Assembly (NCBI GenBank): GCA_030280995.1
Contig: JASXTE010000007.1
Span: 10,259,001-10,323,000 of the forward strand
Reading direction: 5' to 3'
Source: Hemileia vastatrix
Taxonomy: Eukaryota; Basidiomycota; Pucciniomycetes; Pucciniales; Zaghouaniaceae
Length of the DNA: 64,000 bases
Below, piece after piece: positions 23,181-36,686 of this stretch. Made by a program: the position numbers and the translations under genes. Every line of letters begins with the position of its first letter. The stretch's first letter is position 1. Under the pieces are notes generated by a model. The model was not told the origin of the DNA and searched no databases. It worked only from the letters and a program-made list of their open reading frames with translations.

Positions 23181-26100
23181 TTAAGGTTTTGCTTTTAAAG
23201 GATATTCCAAATGAAAAGATTTTAGGAGTTCAGGGGCATTAGAAACATTGATGGCTGGTTCCCAGGATGTTTTGTCTGAGTCATTGAGGAAGCCTTCCCA
23301 TTCCACGAGGTATTGAAGTTTCCCTTTGCGTATTCTTGAATCAAGGATACGACTTACTTCCCACTCTAGATGATCTTCTACTTCAACCGGTTCCGGAGGG
23401 GGTTGGTTCTTGCCCGGGTATATTTCTCGAGCCAGTTCCAGGAGAGATACATGGAAAAAAGGGTGAATTGCCTGCCATTTAGGAGGTAACTTGAGTCGAA
23501 ATGCAGTTTTAGAGACTTCAGAGTCGATTTCGAATGGTCCCAAGCGCTTTTCAGCCAGTTTCTTTGATGGTCGTGTTGTTAAAATGTTTTGTGCGTCGGG
23601 CCATACTTTGTTGCCTGGTTTAAAGGAAGGAGCAGATTGTCAATGTTTGTCGGCCTGTTCCTTGTATCTTCGAATCGCTGATTCGAAATTTGTTTTAAGT
23701 TCTTCTTGGTGTCATGATATATTTTGAAGGTAATGTTCCGCAGGATGATTAGTTCCTACATGGATTGAGTTGAATCAAGGATGTCATCCATAAATGGTTT
23801 CGAAGGGAGATTGTCTTGTCGAAGAATGAGTCGAGTTATTATAAGCAAATTCGGCCAATGGTAACCATGTGGTCCAATCATCTTGTTGGTAACTGACATA
23901 CATTCGAAGATATTGTTCGAGGATTTGGTTAACTCTTTCTGTTTGACCATTGGTTTCAGGGTGATAGGCCGTGGAGAGGTTCCTCATGATATTGAGTTGT
24001 CAACACAGTTGGGTCCAGAATGTGGATACAAACAATGAGCCTCTATCTGAAATAATATCATTTGGTAAGCCGTTTTTGGAGAATACATATTCTAGAAACA
24101 ATTTTGACAAATCTTCTGCTGTAGCAGTAGTAGTGGTTTTAATGAAAATAGACATTTTTGAAAATCTATCTACTATTACTAATATAGCATCAAAATCATT
24201 AGAAAAAGGAAGTTGAGAAATGAAATCCATCGATAAAGATTCCCAAGAATTAGAGGGAATAGGAATTGGTTGAATCAACCCATTGTTCCAGTGACGGGGA
24301 GCCTTATTCCTATTACATTTGTAACAAGCTTTTATATAGGCCTTGATCTCCCTGGTCATACCTGGCCAGAAGAAATCCCTCGCTATTAACTGGTATGTTT
24401 TATCAACCACAAAATGACCAGCTAATGGAGAATCATGCCGACTGTTGAAAATCAATAATTTTATCTCATTGTTGTCGGGTATGACTACTCTACCTTCGAA
24501 GACTAATAGACCTGATTCAATACTAAATCTTTTGGCCCCTTGCTTCGAGAGTATTTTGTCTTTTAACCCTAAACAATATTAGTCCTTCGACTGAGCTTCG
24601 AGGATGTTGGATAGTGGATTTTGAAAAGATTGAATTGTCATCAAATTAAGTTGATGAGTCGTTAACATTGATTCGTTGAAGATTGATTGCACATTTTCTG
24701 GGTTCTTGTCAGAAAATGTGTCCCCCCTCTGTGGGTAAATGTTGTCCCGACGTGACAAGATATCTGGGACAATGCAGTTTTTACCTGGGCGATAGGAAAT
24801 AGAGAAGGAAAATTCAGACAAAAATTCAGCCCACCTGGCTTGACGCCTGGTTAACACTTTGGAAGACATAAAGTATTTCAAAGCATTATGATCAGTTAAA
24901 ATTTGAAAAGGACTATCTAGGCTGAGAAGAAAAGAACACCATTTTTTAAGACAATGGATAATAGCTAAAAGCTCTTTGTCATGAATTTCATAATTTAATT
25001 CTGCTGCAATGAGTTTGCGTGACTCAAAAGCAACAGGATGAAACAATTTTGTTTCAGGATTTAATTGGGAGATGACCCCTGCAATAGCATAATCGCTTGC
25101 ATCTGTCTCAACTATTGTCGAAGCAGAAGGATCAAAATGTCGAAGAATTGGGGCTGTGGTGAACGCCGTTTTTAGTGCTTCGAATTCCTTTCGTGCTATA
25201 GAAGTAAAAACAAAAGGAATGTCTTTTCTAAGAAGAGAAGTAAGATTGGAAATAGTTTTAGAGTAATCTTTAATAAATCTTCTATAGAAGTTTGCAAAAC
25301 CCAAAAATCCTTGGAGCAATTTAATGTTTTTGGGCTCAGGCCATTTCAGAATTTTCTGGACTTTTTTGTCATCCATGACTAAACCGTCAGTGGACAATGT
25401 AAAACCCAAAAAATCAATTGATTTAAGGTGGAATTCGCATTTATTATGCTTGGCGTAGAGACCATGATCTCGAAGACGATTTAGGACCTGTCGAACATGA
25501 TGAATATGTTTATCCAGTGTCTTGGAGAAAATTAAAATATCCTCTAAATAGAAGACTAAAAATTGTTCAAAAACATCTTGAAAGATGTCATTAACAAAAG
25601 TTTGAAAAGTTGAAGGTGCGTTACATAATCCAAAAGGCATAACTAAATATTCAAAACTACCAAATCTAGTGCGCATTTCAGTCAGTTGTTCATGACCTTC
25701 TGCAATGAGAATCAGATTGTAAGCGCCTCTAAGATCAATTTTAGAAAAGAAATTAGCACCATTGAAAAGGGTAAGAAGTAATGACATAGGAGGAACAGGA
25801 TATGCATTCTTCTTAGTGACTGTGTTGAGCTTTCTATAGTCAACACACAACCTAAGACTACCGTCCTTCTTTTTTACAAAGAGGACAGGGGAGCCGGTTG
25901 GAGATTTACTGGCTCTGATGAAACCTTTGGCTACATTCTCTGCAATGTAGTCTCGAAGAACTTGAGATTTGTCCTTCGACAAAGAATAGACGGGACCTGC
26001 CGGAGGTACTGGGCCTATTAACTCTATTTGATGGTCGTAGGGTGGATGAGGTGGTAACTTATCGGCCTTGCGGATTGAGAAAACATGGTGGAAATTGTGA

Positions 26101-26831
26101 TAGATTTCTGGTAGAGTTGATATAATGGCTTCAACGTTGATTTGGTTGTCCTCTTCATCTTCGACAGAATCTGTCGAGGGGATACCTGTATTGAGAGAGC
26201 AGAATTCGATTACTTCGAGGCAATTTAAATCCTCTTCGAGTGAAGTCATCAAGCTAGAAGGGTTAGCCAATTGCTCATTTAGAGAAAGATCATATGCTTG
26301 CAAGTCATTTGGCAGAGACTTGTCCTCTAGCAGGACGTTGTCAGGCGGGTTGTTTAACTCCCTATTGACCTGCATTGAAGAATCAGAAATATACTTAGAG
26401 CGTGGGGTGATCAATCCCTTAGTCCAATCAATTTCGGGATTCCAATGCGTTAAAAAGTCATGGCCAAGAATGGTATCATCCATCCTTGGGGCGTCCAAGA
26501 CTGATAATTCCCACTCGAAGGGAGGAAAGTTCGGAAAGTTGAAAACCCATAAAACTTTCATACTTACCCAATATTTGGGTTCCTCTGATTCGACCAAATA
26601 GATTGGAGTTCGATCGACATCTGTAAATGTTAGTTGAAGCTTCTTGGAAAAAGATAAACTAACAAAAGAAATTGAAGCTCCATAGTCTATAAGACAACTG
26701 AAGGGGATATCCTCCTTAAAAAGAATGAATCTCAAGTGGTTTAAGGCAACTCCAGTCCTTAAGAAATGTAGGTTCTGTGCACTGGGAGAGATAAGATAGT
26801 TTTCTTTGCACACAAGTAAACTATCTACTAG
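23181..26831 (-). pseudogene. pol: Family A pol, second copy
   Basis: Copy of 8374-12024 with the same six stops, the same D-Y-G protease triad (26679-26687) and the same YLED RT site (25539-25550). The only difference noticed is 25992, which is synonymous (proline). All lesions therefore predate the duplication. Confidence 0.95.
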
Positions 26832-26837
26832 TTTTTT
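26794..26837 (-). promoter_or_regulatory. -1 frameshift signal, second copy
   Basis: Identical slippery heptamer, TAG, spacer and 9-bp stem as at 11987-12030. Confidence 0.8.
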
Positions 26838-27996
26838 GACTTTGAACTAGTACCTTCTCTTTCCTTTAACTTTACACAGTCTTCCAACTTGTGCTTACCC
26901 CCACAATACATACATAACCCATTATTTGCTCGTCTCTTCCTCTCAGCTTCTTTTAGTTCCCCTTTAGGATCCAGTACTTTGCTGATATCGCCTGGGTTTG
27001 AGCCTTTTGGTTGAGGTTTATCCTTTCCCTTATTGGGTTTGGATTGAGTCAAGGAGGATTGAGTGTTCTTGGGTGTGAAGAATGTCCCGATTTGAAATTT
27101 AAGCCTTGAGATTTGTTGGCGTATCAACGATGTTGAAGTCGTCCTTGGTAAATGCTGTCGAGTTTGAGGGTTCAATCCATTAAATCTGTTAAAGTAGTCA
27201 TCTTCTGACTGTGAAGATTTAATTGATCCAGAATCCTCGAAGGAAGTCCTTTCTTGAAATGATACTTAAGGGCAGCATCATTCCAACCTACTCGAGTTTG
27301 AAGTGCTCTGAAGTTCGAGATATATTCAGAGGCTTTACCATTATCACTCATGTAAAGAAAATCAAGTTCAATTTCTGCGTTGTCAGTTTCATTAGGGTCC
27401 CTAAACAACGTAAAAAGTTGGTCTTCGAATTTTTCCCAATTATTGATAAGTAAGTGGGTTTCTGTCAAAGAAATAATGAGCAGATAAGGTTTGAACAATC
27501 TTGCTGCTTTCCCGGCTAGGAATGAAGAAGCGTAAACGGCCTTTGATTGGTCGCTATTAAAGGTTCAAGGGTCATTATGGAACAGTAGCTTGCAGGTTTG
27601 CAAGAAGGGTCGCAATCTGTTGGGGTGATCTCCGTCAAATTTGTCAGGAGATTTCATAGAAGGATTTTTGAACTTAGATCCCTCTGAAGACATTGGATTT
27701 GAAAGGGTTTTCATGAAAAGTCTCATGAAATCTTCCAGAGAGTTAGATGGTCCAGGTTCTGAGGTTTGACCAGAAGGGTGATTGGCTGGGGCTGATGGTG
27801 CCTTGTGCATTGTATCCTCTCCTTCTTCATCATCACTAGAATCCTCAAAATCTTGTGGGATGTCTTCTACAGATTTAACTGAATGTTGACGTTCCCTAAG
27901 GTCGAGTGGTTCCAAAGAGTGAGTGCGGGAAACAGACCTTGTGGCTGTTGGCCTGCCCCTAGCGCGAGCTCTAGTAGTAGCGCCCGGTGTGGTAGC
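26828..27996 (-). pseudogene. gag: Family A gag, second copy
   Basis: Copy of 12021-13189 with two noticed substitutions, 27022 (Asp for Asn in the basic tail) and 27539. Same stops and frameshift. Confidence 0.85.
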
Positions 27997-29990
27997 CTAA
28001 AGTTTAGTACGGCACCTAAATACGTAAATGGAGTTATTACGGCGTGCAAGATTGACGTTATTATTTTTTATATAAGGGTTTTATTTAATTTATTGGAGTT
28101 TAAAATATGAAGAAATTGGTCACGAGCGAATGCCTATACAAATACAATTTATTTTACTGAGAAAACTTATTTTTTACGGTCTGAAAAATTTATAAGTATC
28201 AAGTCAATTCACTCAAGAACCTTGGGAAATTTTCCCAGAATTTTTACTATTTTTCTTATATTTTTAAATGAATTTTAAAGTTTTATAGAAATATTTACGT
28301 TTTCAAAAATTACTTAACTTTGATGATTTTTCACGGGGTAATTAGAGCTGCGCAGACTACGAAAATTAGTTTGGTATGTAACGGGGAAGTAGCTCTATTA
28401 TGTGTAATTTTTCTAGATTTTTTATTATAGTTTTAAGGTTCTAATTGAGTCCGGAAGTCCGGACGGACTCCGTTTCGACTCCATACGGACTCCGTACGGA
28501 CTCCGCTTTGACTCCGTACGGACTCCGTACGGGCTCCGGATTGACTCTGGGAGAGCTCTGGAGGGGAAAACTTAGGCACGTGACTAGGAATACTTTAGCG
28601 CTTCTCAAACTCGAAATTGAGAGGGGGGACACATAATACAGCTTAATCATTAACTACCACAGTCTCATTTTTTATTACTCAACAAAATAAATAAATTGTA
28701 ATACCCTTATAACTTTATATTTTATATATAACATTTTAGAAATACTACTCAACAATTAAAATAACACTTCATACAGGGTATCTTTAGAAAGGTCTTCATT
28801 GCTGGGACTTGATTATTGCTGTCTCATAAAAACTCAAATTATTATAAAAACATAAAAGTCAATCTTTTCAGATCTTTCACTGGTACACCTTAATTGTTGT
28901 TATCAGTATTTCTTTATCAACAGCCACTTTCTTTAAATCTCAATAAGCGTTAATTATTTTAGAGTTTCATTATTTTTATAAATCAGATCCAAGTAGATTG
29001 GTTAGCTTAGTGATTTAGAATTCCCATTTTGATATTTTTATTGGAAGGACGGGGTTTTCAGCTAAATCCACATATCTCCTCCGGATTCTGCTTACAGCAA
29101 GGCGACTGTAAGAGTTTACCTTACCATACCGGAGGAGGAGTGCGTTGAACAGGTGCCATTTTAAAACTTTAAAACACCTAAAAGGACGTAGTAGTGCAAA
29201 GAATGAGAACTACGGAGAATTAAATTATACTGTCACCAGACGACCTACGCACAAGGTCGAGGATGTTCCTGCAAGTGAGATGAGGGATTTAGAAGCTTCT
29301 TCAAAGCACAGAGGAATGATTCGAAGGTCACTCAAAGTAAGAGCTACAGGTTCGAGGTATGTTCGAGAAGAATTATAAGATAGTTTCAAAGGTAATAGGA
29401 ATTCTTAAGATCTCACAAAGGGTTGGAAACTCAATAATCAAAGGTTTAGGATTTAGAAATGATTTATTGAGAAAATAAAAGAAAGATACAATAACAATGA
29501 TTTAACTTAAAGATTTTACCACTATTAAATGTAAATACGTTTTATAATTTAATTCTAAGGAATATCGAACCAAATACCCAACCCTTTTATATCCCTTTAT
29601 TCCTCCTCGCATTGACCTCCCTCTCATCGCACCATTCCCATACCATTGACCATTACTAACATACACTTAGACCCTCTTTGCTAAATATCCGTCCATGCTC
29701 AATTTACCCCTTTTTATTAATTAACAAAACTTTTAATGAAACTACTACTGTACTATTATGTTGATCCTAGCACTGTGCGTCGCTTATTGAAAATGAGACT
29801 AAGGTACCCTATTTGGAGATTGACTAATTTAGATTTAGAGTTTAGGCTAGCGCAGTTAGATAGTAAGTACATAAAGGGGAATCGCAGTTGCTATGGAGAA
29901 TTGCTTTCTGCGCTTCGAGTATAGATTTAGGACTCGATATTATTGATTTAATGAGCTGCTTTTGCCTTGAGTGTCACGTGGCGCATGACA
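27988..29990. repeat. LTR-like block right of family A, second copy
   Basis: Copy of 13181-15183, including the CpG-rich repeats at 28448-28547. No differences noticed. Confidence 0.6.
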
Positions 29991-30302
29991 AAAACATATT
30001 CTAGGATTATCAAGATCCAAATTCAGTCAGTCATATATTGGGATAAGAGTTTGGCTCATAAACTCAGGAAGCCTTTGAAATCTGGAGATATGGGTTTGAT
30101 GTTTAATAGGAGTTTGGAAAGTCAGTGGGGGAAGATGTTTTCAGATAGGTGGAATAGACCAAATAAGGTCAGAGAACAGGTGTCTGGATGTTCATATGTT
30201 TTGGAAGAGCTGGGTGGTGTAGTTTTAAAGAACAGGGTAGTAGCCAATCAAGTGAAGTGGTTCTATCATAGGGGCACCAGGGATGCTGAAAAAATACTCT
30301 GA
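29991..30302 (+). pseudogene. Family B pol C-terminal fragment, second copy
   Basis: Copy of 15184-15495. Here the family B sequence continues beyond the repeat end (30512) for several kb, so this copy is attached to its native 3' part. Confidence 0.85.
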
Positions 30303-32576
30303 AATGAGGGTGAACTACTAATTATCAATACAAAGATGCCTCTGGAATAAGGAAAATCTAACTACTATCTTTATGAAGAAATTGATTGATAAATTTAATG
30401 TAAAAAGTTTATGGTGAATTATGTGATGGAATGTAATTATTCTGGTAGAAGTTCTCATAGGGGAGCCTTCTAATTAAATATTGGCAAGTTAGGGGGTGAT
30501 TGATTGGATGAATGCTCTATACTCAATTACTCCACAATTCTCATTACTAAAGTTTCCTTTTTTATAGGTGAATCCTGGATTCTTTTGTCATATAGGTAGT
30601 CTTCTAAGACTATAAACTGTATCATCATGACATCAAAAAATTAAAATCATTCTAATGTCTGATTCAAGATTTTTTTTTATTTTTTATTTTTATTTTTAAA
30701 ATTTTATGCTTGAATTTTTTATGTTAGGATTTTATTTATTTTCATTTTAATTTTATTTAAATTAATTTTTTTAGGTATAATTCTCACTTATGGTCTCCAA
30801 TCATTCTTATAAATTGGAGGGAGACCACCCAGTGATCATTTTTTCTATTTTGTTATTTATGTTTTTCAAAAGTTTTCAAAAAAATTTATGTTTTACTTTC
30901 AATTTCTTTCCTGTGTATCCCACATCAAGGTGCACTTAGATGTGTGTATGATTTCAGGGGCTTGAATCATCAAATGGCTTGGGGACATCTTTTAAATTAA
31001 ATTTTCAAAATTTTAATTTCTCAAAATAATTTTAATTAACAATTTCATTTCAAATTTTAAAAGTAATTATAATTTTTTTATTTAACCAAATTTCATTTTA
31101 AATTTTAATTTCATGTTTCAAACATAAAAGAATAAAAATAAAAAAGAATAATAAAGAATAAAAAAATATTAATTATAAAAAAATAAATAATATTAAATAT
31201 ATTTAGATTTTTTTTCTGTTTAAATTATTTAAATTTTTTAAGATTAACTAGGTCAGAAAAATCATCAAGAAAAAAAAATCAAATTTAGGAACCCAATTTA
31301 TGGAGAATGGGCATGGTTTGCTAAATTTGGAGAGACCAGATTCAGAGATTTTTTGGCTGCTTACACTTGATGAATTTGATGGTATTGAAGAATTTTGGAA
31401 ATTTTAAATTGGTCCATCAAAACTTATTCTCTCACATTAGCCTCTGTCCTGTCTTCAAGGGGATAGATTCAGTAATGTTTTAGAATGTTGTTAAAAGCAG
31501 AGAAAAGTTTGCTGCTAATCACATGATGATAAACATATGTGTATGATGGAGATGGTTCTGGGATATGATAATCAGAATGAGGATAGTAAGATCTAGAAAA
31601 TTCTAACAACAACATTATTAACTATCTAGAAAGAATAAAAAATACAATCTTTGAAAAGTAACTTAAAAAAATCAACACTTTCAAGATTATAGTTTAACAG
31701 CTTGCTTGGTATGTGTTTTGGTATGAGGAGGCAGGAATAGGGATTTTTTTTGGCATTTTATATTTGTTGGAGGAGGAGTCTTTAATAGAGGGAGTAGAAA
31801 TTTTGAAATGTGGAGAGCTGGAGCTTATGATTTTGGGTTTCTTGGTTGGAAGAGAAGAGTTATGAGAAGGAGGAAGGCTTTTTACAGGGCTAGAAGAAGG
31901 AATTGAAGTAGAAGAAGAAATCTCTACAATTTGTTTTTAAGAATAAGGCTGTAGCATATTGTAAAGATTCCTAGTTATTTCAGTAGTTCCTTAATATTAT
32001 TTACTATTTTTTCTGTTCCTTTATATTCTCACTCATAGATATGTAACTTTTACTGTACCTGAACCTGGTACCTTCAATATAGTCAGATAACCATTCTTAT
32101 ATTCTAGAAGAGAGAAAAGACTTAAATAGAGGCTGTAATTTTAATTTTCCCCATTAACGTTCAAGCTCTTTTCTCCCCTCTTCTTGGTAAGCTCTCATTC
32201 AATGTGTTCTATTTATTTGTATCTAATGTCATACTAATTTTAGGTTGGCTACCTTCAGTTGTCATTTGAGAAACAGAATGTTAATTGTTACTGTTTATTT
32301 TTGTTATAAGTTATATAACTTTATAAAATTTTTACATATCACTGGGAGCAGTTGGATTCCTGGGTGGTTCACTGGCAAGTCTAGATTGAAAAAAGGGAAC
32401 ATCTGGTATAGGAGCTATATGGAAAGGTTCTTTAGAGATGGGATAAGATGGAATTTTTAGGTGGTCAGAAGGACTGAGAGGAGGCGATTTTATGGAAGGA
32501 ATGGAAGAAGAGGTAGATGGAAGAGGAGAAGGTTTGAAAAAGGAAGAAAATCTGGTGGCAGGGTTAGGAAAGAGAC
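30303..32576 (+). other. Family B 3' non-coding region
   Basis: No gene is seen. Stretches match the reverse complement of 57.3-58.3 kb: the TTGGCAAGT...GGGGTGA module at ~30480, a block around 30800-30845 with ACCCAGTGATCATTT, and the CACATCAAGGTGCACTT module at ~30920. One copy of the element's short repeat (AGACTATAAACTG) is at 30606-30618, antisense to the cluster at 55 kb. From ~31000 to 31700 it is A/T runs only. From ~31700 to 32500 it is purine-rich on +, i.e. Pro/Ser-coding on -, in frames downstream of the Zn2Cys6 ORF below. Confidence 0.6.
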
Positions 32577-32738
32577 CTATTTCAATCTAGTACATTTTCT
32601 CTTTTTTTCATAGCACATGGAACAGGCCCTATTATAGATGTGCTTTTTCAAGTCAAAGTTGAAAACACAGTCTCCATTGGTGAAAGAGAAATAATTGCAA
32701 GCTTGATCAGGTGTAGCAGTAAAGTTGGATTTAGACAT
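32577..32738 (-). pseudogene. Zn2Cys6-type ORF 2 of family B remnant (short)
   Basis: A 53-residue frame, ATG at 32736-32738. Its cysteine pattern matches the ORF at 55603: a first Cys, Phe where the second Cys is expected, then CX14CX2CX6C ending CYEKKRKC. It is antisense to family B pol. After the stop a Pro/Ser-rich coding stretch continues in another frame, so a frameshift is likely. Too short for routine ORF calling but supported by homology to two other loci. Confidence 0.6.
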
Positions 32739-34141
32739 CTTGAAAAGGTTAGAAATTTAGGACTGTAAAGGATACTTGATTAAAAGTTTGAACTGGGGAA
32801 AAGATCTGGTGTCAAAAATTTGGCTAATGATTGTAGTAGGGAGTTTGGTGATTGATTGAATTTTTGGTCCTCCATGACCTTAAAATTGCATATCATCACT
32901 CTTAGGGTCCACCATTACCTTAAATTGGAAATTCATTCATTATATGAACAATTTATGCAGGGATCTGCAGATGGGTAGTCCACCAAGACTATAAACTGGA
33001 AATAAATTAAATTTTTGGTTCTTCAAGAATTTTAACTGGGAATAATAATCTATTTGGATAATCAATTAAATAATTTTAATTTATCACTGGCTCACCAGTA
33101 CTCAAACTGAAAATTACTCATTTGGAAAACTCAATCATTTATGGAAAGGATGCAACTAATTTTAGGAAATGAAGAGGTCATAAAATAGATCTATTTTATA
33201 TGGTTAAAGAAAGGTAGAAGTTTTAAAAGTGTTATTTGAAGAGATTTTATAGCTGGATATTGTTTACTCTGCACTATGAAGAGTGTAGAGGTGTTGGGAT
33301 ATAGGATGCAGAAATGAGAAGCACTCAAAGGCTGGAAATAAAGGTGCTAAGAAATTCTGGCTAAATATAAAAAATTATGACAGTTTTAAAGAGGTTTAAA
33401 GTGTTGTGATTCTGAATCTTCTGAAGGTCAATTAGGTAGTTCAAAATTTAGTGTGCCTCATGTTAGGGTATTTTGGAGGAAGATTCAAAGACCTTATGGA
33501 AGGAATTGGATCAAACAATTTAGACCAGTAGTTGAAGAGCCTACTCTCTCATGCTGTGCCAGAAAGACACTGGTAGAGGGGATTCTGAAGGGATTCAAAC
33601 CATGCTCTCAGTGGTTAAATCATCACAATTCAAATAACATTTATTTCAGTTTATATCAATAAAATTCAGATAGAAAATAGGATCAACCAGATAGCACGTT
33701 AAACCGCACTAAAGAAGAAAATTTTAAAAGAAGAGAAGAACAATCAAAAAAAATAATCTCTTCAAAATCTTTCTACATCAGCATCAAAACTTAGCATCAG
33801 GAATCTTCTTTTCATAATGTCTTCATTGCTATTGGCTGGTGTTTTTTGAAAATAGGTTAAAAAAATTTGCTTCATATCATCACAAAAGTCTAAAAAAAGA
33901 TATCTATAAAATTATGTATAATTATTAATATAATCAATTTGTACCTTGACAAATTCATTGGTATTGGTGATTTCAATAGCTTAAAAGTAAAAGGGATGAA
34001 TAAATCAGTATGATGGAGTATGAATATTAAATAGTGGACAAACATTTGGAGCCAGGAAATAAAGACTCATAAAAACTGAAAGGAAAAGCTGGCTTAATGG
34101 GATTAGGATCTTGAGAAGGATGTGGAAGTTCAGGATCAGGA
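32739..34141. other. Family B remnant between the two Zn2Cys6 ORFs
   Basis: No intact gene is seen. A repeat-motif copy (TAGTCCACCAAGACTATAAA) is at ~32979. On the - strand near 33890-33770 a frame with DDMKQIF...KRRFLM, preceded by TTTTTTTAG, may be a second exon of the ORF at 34142; it loosely resembles GDMKKHL...KRLLD at 56800-56930. A Pro-rich frame follows the 34142 stop, out of frame by one base at an A run. The ORF at 33453-33662 has no recognisable features. Confidence 0.4.
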
Positions 34142-34540
34142 TTAGGGTTTTTTTGAGGGGAAAGCTGTTTTAGCTTTAATGTTTCTAAAGAATGTTAAAA
34201 TTTTTGATAATCTCTTTTTGGGTATGGTAGGATCAAGTAAAGGGTCTGGGATTGTGTGGATGTTGGATCTTAAAGAAATCATTGGATGAATACATTTAAT
34301 TTTTTCTAGCCTGCAGAGATCACAGGCAGTTCTTCCAGGGAGGCCAGTATTAGACATTAAGCAAGGAACTTGGTATCTGGCACAGAATTCCCATGGGGTG
34401 GCTAAATACTTTGAAGACATGCTGTTGATGGTGAACAAGATACGTCCAAGTATGTTTATTGGAATGTTATGAGGGAAAGGATAAAATTTGTTAGTTATAC
34501 TGGAAGAGGATAAAGAATATATGTATATATAATTGATCAA
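34142..34540 (-). pseudogene. Zn2Cys6-type ORF 1 of family B remnant
   Basis: 132 codons. The likely functional start is the internal Met of MSSKYL, about 40 residues in. The pattern is W (for the first Cys), C, X6, C, X12, C, X2, C, X6, C with a basic second half (CRLEKIKC), followed by a Pro/Lys-rich tail. It lies just inside the LTR-like block at 34585, the same relation as 54295 to 54246. It appears to be broken at an A run near 34150. Role inferred only as retrotransposon accessory protein with a putative zinc cluster. Confidence 0.6.
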
Positions 34541-34544
34541 TGAT

Positions 34545-34584
34545 GCAAATTTAAGAATGAAGACACTCTTCAGTGGAGGGAGGA
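34545..34584 (+). promoter_or_regulatory. Conserved LTR-flanking block with purine tract (PPT candidate)
   Basis: CAGTGGAGGGAGGA immediately precedes TGTGACAGGC. Family B pol upstream (29991-30302) is on the same strand, which is the arrangement expected of a polypurine tract and 3' LTR. Confidence 0.6.
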
Positions 34585-35928
34585 TGTGACAGGCTAAAGT
34601 TTAGTATGGCACTTAAAATACTTTAAAAATTGATTTTGGGGTGTCTATTTTGGAGGCTGGAAGGGTCTATTTAACTTTATAATATTTTAATTATAAAATA
34701 AAATGGATGGTTTTATAGAAAAAATGGGTCAAATAACTGAGTCAAGATGAAAGAATTATTTAAAAGTCAAGAATTGGCGATATAGGTTTAAAAGAATATG
34801 GAAATGAAATTCACGAGTCTCAAGAACCTTTAGAAATTTTTAGGGGAATTTTTATTATCTTTCTTATATTTTTAATTATTTTATAAAGTATTTTTGATTA
34901 TTAATAGTTTACTTAACTTTAATGATTTCTAGCTCAGTGAATGAAGTTGCACAGGCTACCAAAATTTGATGAGGTGTTCTCCCAATAAAAATCTATCACC
35001 TCTAATTTCAGAAGATTTTTTATTAAGGCTTTAATTTTCTAATTAAGACCAGAAGTCTTTACAAGCTGTGGGGTACTCTGGATTTACTATGGAGGGAAAA
35101 GGGGGTTTTGGGGTAGGCTTTTGGTCTAGAATATTTTGATGTAGGTTTAATGGTGTTGGTAGGTGGAGTGTGAAGATTTCAAAGTCAAAGGTAATTAAGG
35201 AATTATCTTTGTTTTAATTTACTCAAATTAAAAGGTAAAAGGTTTTATAATTACTATTATAATTAATAATTTTAGAGATATTTGATATAAATACTAAAAT
35301 AATAAATTGTAGTAACAAATAATATTTGATTGAATTAAATAAAGAAAATTTGTAAGTAAAGTATGATTGAAAACAACCAGAAAGGGGAGGCCTTATATAG
35401 GTAAAAGAGAGACAAATCACCGAGTTAAAATCCTATATACAGGAGTATAAGAAAATAAAAAGAAAATTCCAAAAAAATAGTTTCAAATAATAAGATTTTT
35501 CTAGAAAGAATGTTTTTAAAATATGTATTTACTGTACATGTCAAAATAAATTGATTAATTTAAAAATTACTGTAAGTGTCATTTATAAATAAGTATTTTG
35601 AATTTTTTTGTATATATTTATTTTTATTTTAATATTTATTTTTATATCAATAGTAATTTTTTTTTAATATTAATTTTTATTTCAATATTAATTTTTATTT
35701 CTTTTAAACTGTCATTGAGCACGGTGTTAGGACATAAAAATATAAGGGACATTTAATATTAATTTTAATTATTTACTTAATTTACTTTTTTGAAACTAGT
35801 TAATTTATTACAAGTATATTTAAATTAAATATATCATAATTAATAATATATAAGAAATAAAAAGGCATGCCTTCATTCCATTAAATAATTAATTATTTTA
35901 CTTGGTAAGTCTAGCAGCCTGGCTGACA
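34585..35928. repeat. LTR-like block between family B remnant and decayed pol
   Basis: 1,344 bp with TG...CA ends (TGTGACAGGC to GGCTGACA). Landmarks shared with 13181-14200 and 2617-4280. A TATATA string sits in GGCCTTATATAGG (35380-35392), readable on either strand. It could be the 3' LTR of the family B remnant on its left, or of the - strand pol on its right. Confidence 0.6.
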
Positions 35929-36200
35929 CTCTCTAACTCTAAAAAAACAATAAAAGAATGCTATGATTTTTTCTTTTTATATTTCTTTAGCAGAGTATGA
36001 AGATTAGATATTGCTTTCCCAGGTTTCCAAGAATCATATTCAGAAGATTTATTCTTTAATCTCAATAAGTATTCAGTAACTTTTCCAGCAGTAATTATTC
36101 TGTCATATAGAATCTTATAAATTTTAGCTGTCTCTGTGATTTTATAAGGGGTCTTTTTTGGTCTTCCCCTCCTTTTGATAAATAAATCACTTTTGGATGT

Positions 36201-36670
36201 TTAAGTTTTCAAAAGAAATATTGGAAAAATAGGATTTTTTCTTTCATATGTAGAATACATGATAACTTCAAAAGCATTATCACCAACCATTCTTCTGACA
36301 ACAGATGAACCTACAAATGGGTCTTTTAATTTGTTGTTCCCTTGTAAATTGAAGTGGACTGTAGAAATAAGTACTTCATCACCCATTTTAAAAGTGTATT
36401 CTTTATGGGATTTGTCCCATCTCTTCTTCTCATATTCAAAAGAATTTTCAATATATTTTTGAGTATGACTTTTGCAAAGTTGTTGCATTTGAAGAAAAGA
36501 TTTCACACCAGGGTGTAAATACAATTTTGGTATTTTATTATTGAGAATTCGGGCAGGAGTATTTGGAACATATCCATGCCAGAGCTTAAAGGCTCTCTCT
36601 GAGTAACAGAATGAACAGTGCTATTATAAGCAAATTCCAACCTAGGAAGTAAGGTCACCCAGTCATTAGT
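36201..36670 (-). pseudogene. Decayed Ty3/gypsy pol, integrase C-terminal part
   Basis: Contains WVTLLPRLEFAYNSTVHS, a frameshift near 36590, then a frame to 36201 with KMGDEVLIST and KLKDPFVGSS, typical of the region after the integrase core. It ends 272 bp from an LTR-like block. This piece is separated from the core by the insertion at 36687. Confidence 0.8.
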
Positions 36671-36686
36671 GAGCTTGTCAGTGTAT

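Larger units (their letters stand above)
15705..30512. repeat. 14.8-kb tandem duplication, copy 2
   Basis: Second copy of the unit. It begins abruptly inside gag, where family B sequence is fused to the gag interior. Past 30512 the family B sequence continues, as shown by homology to the element at 57.3-58.4 kb. The right end is therefore the native continuation, and the left end of copy 1 (before 898) is the native gag continuation. The simplest reading is a single tandem duplication of one ancestral unit. Confidence 0.95.
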
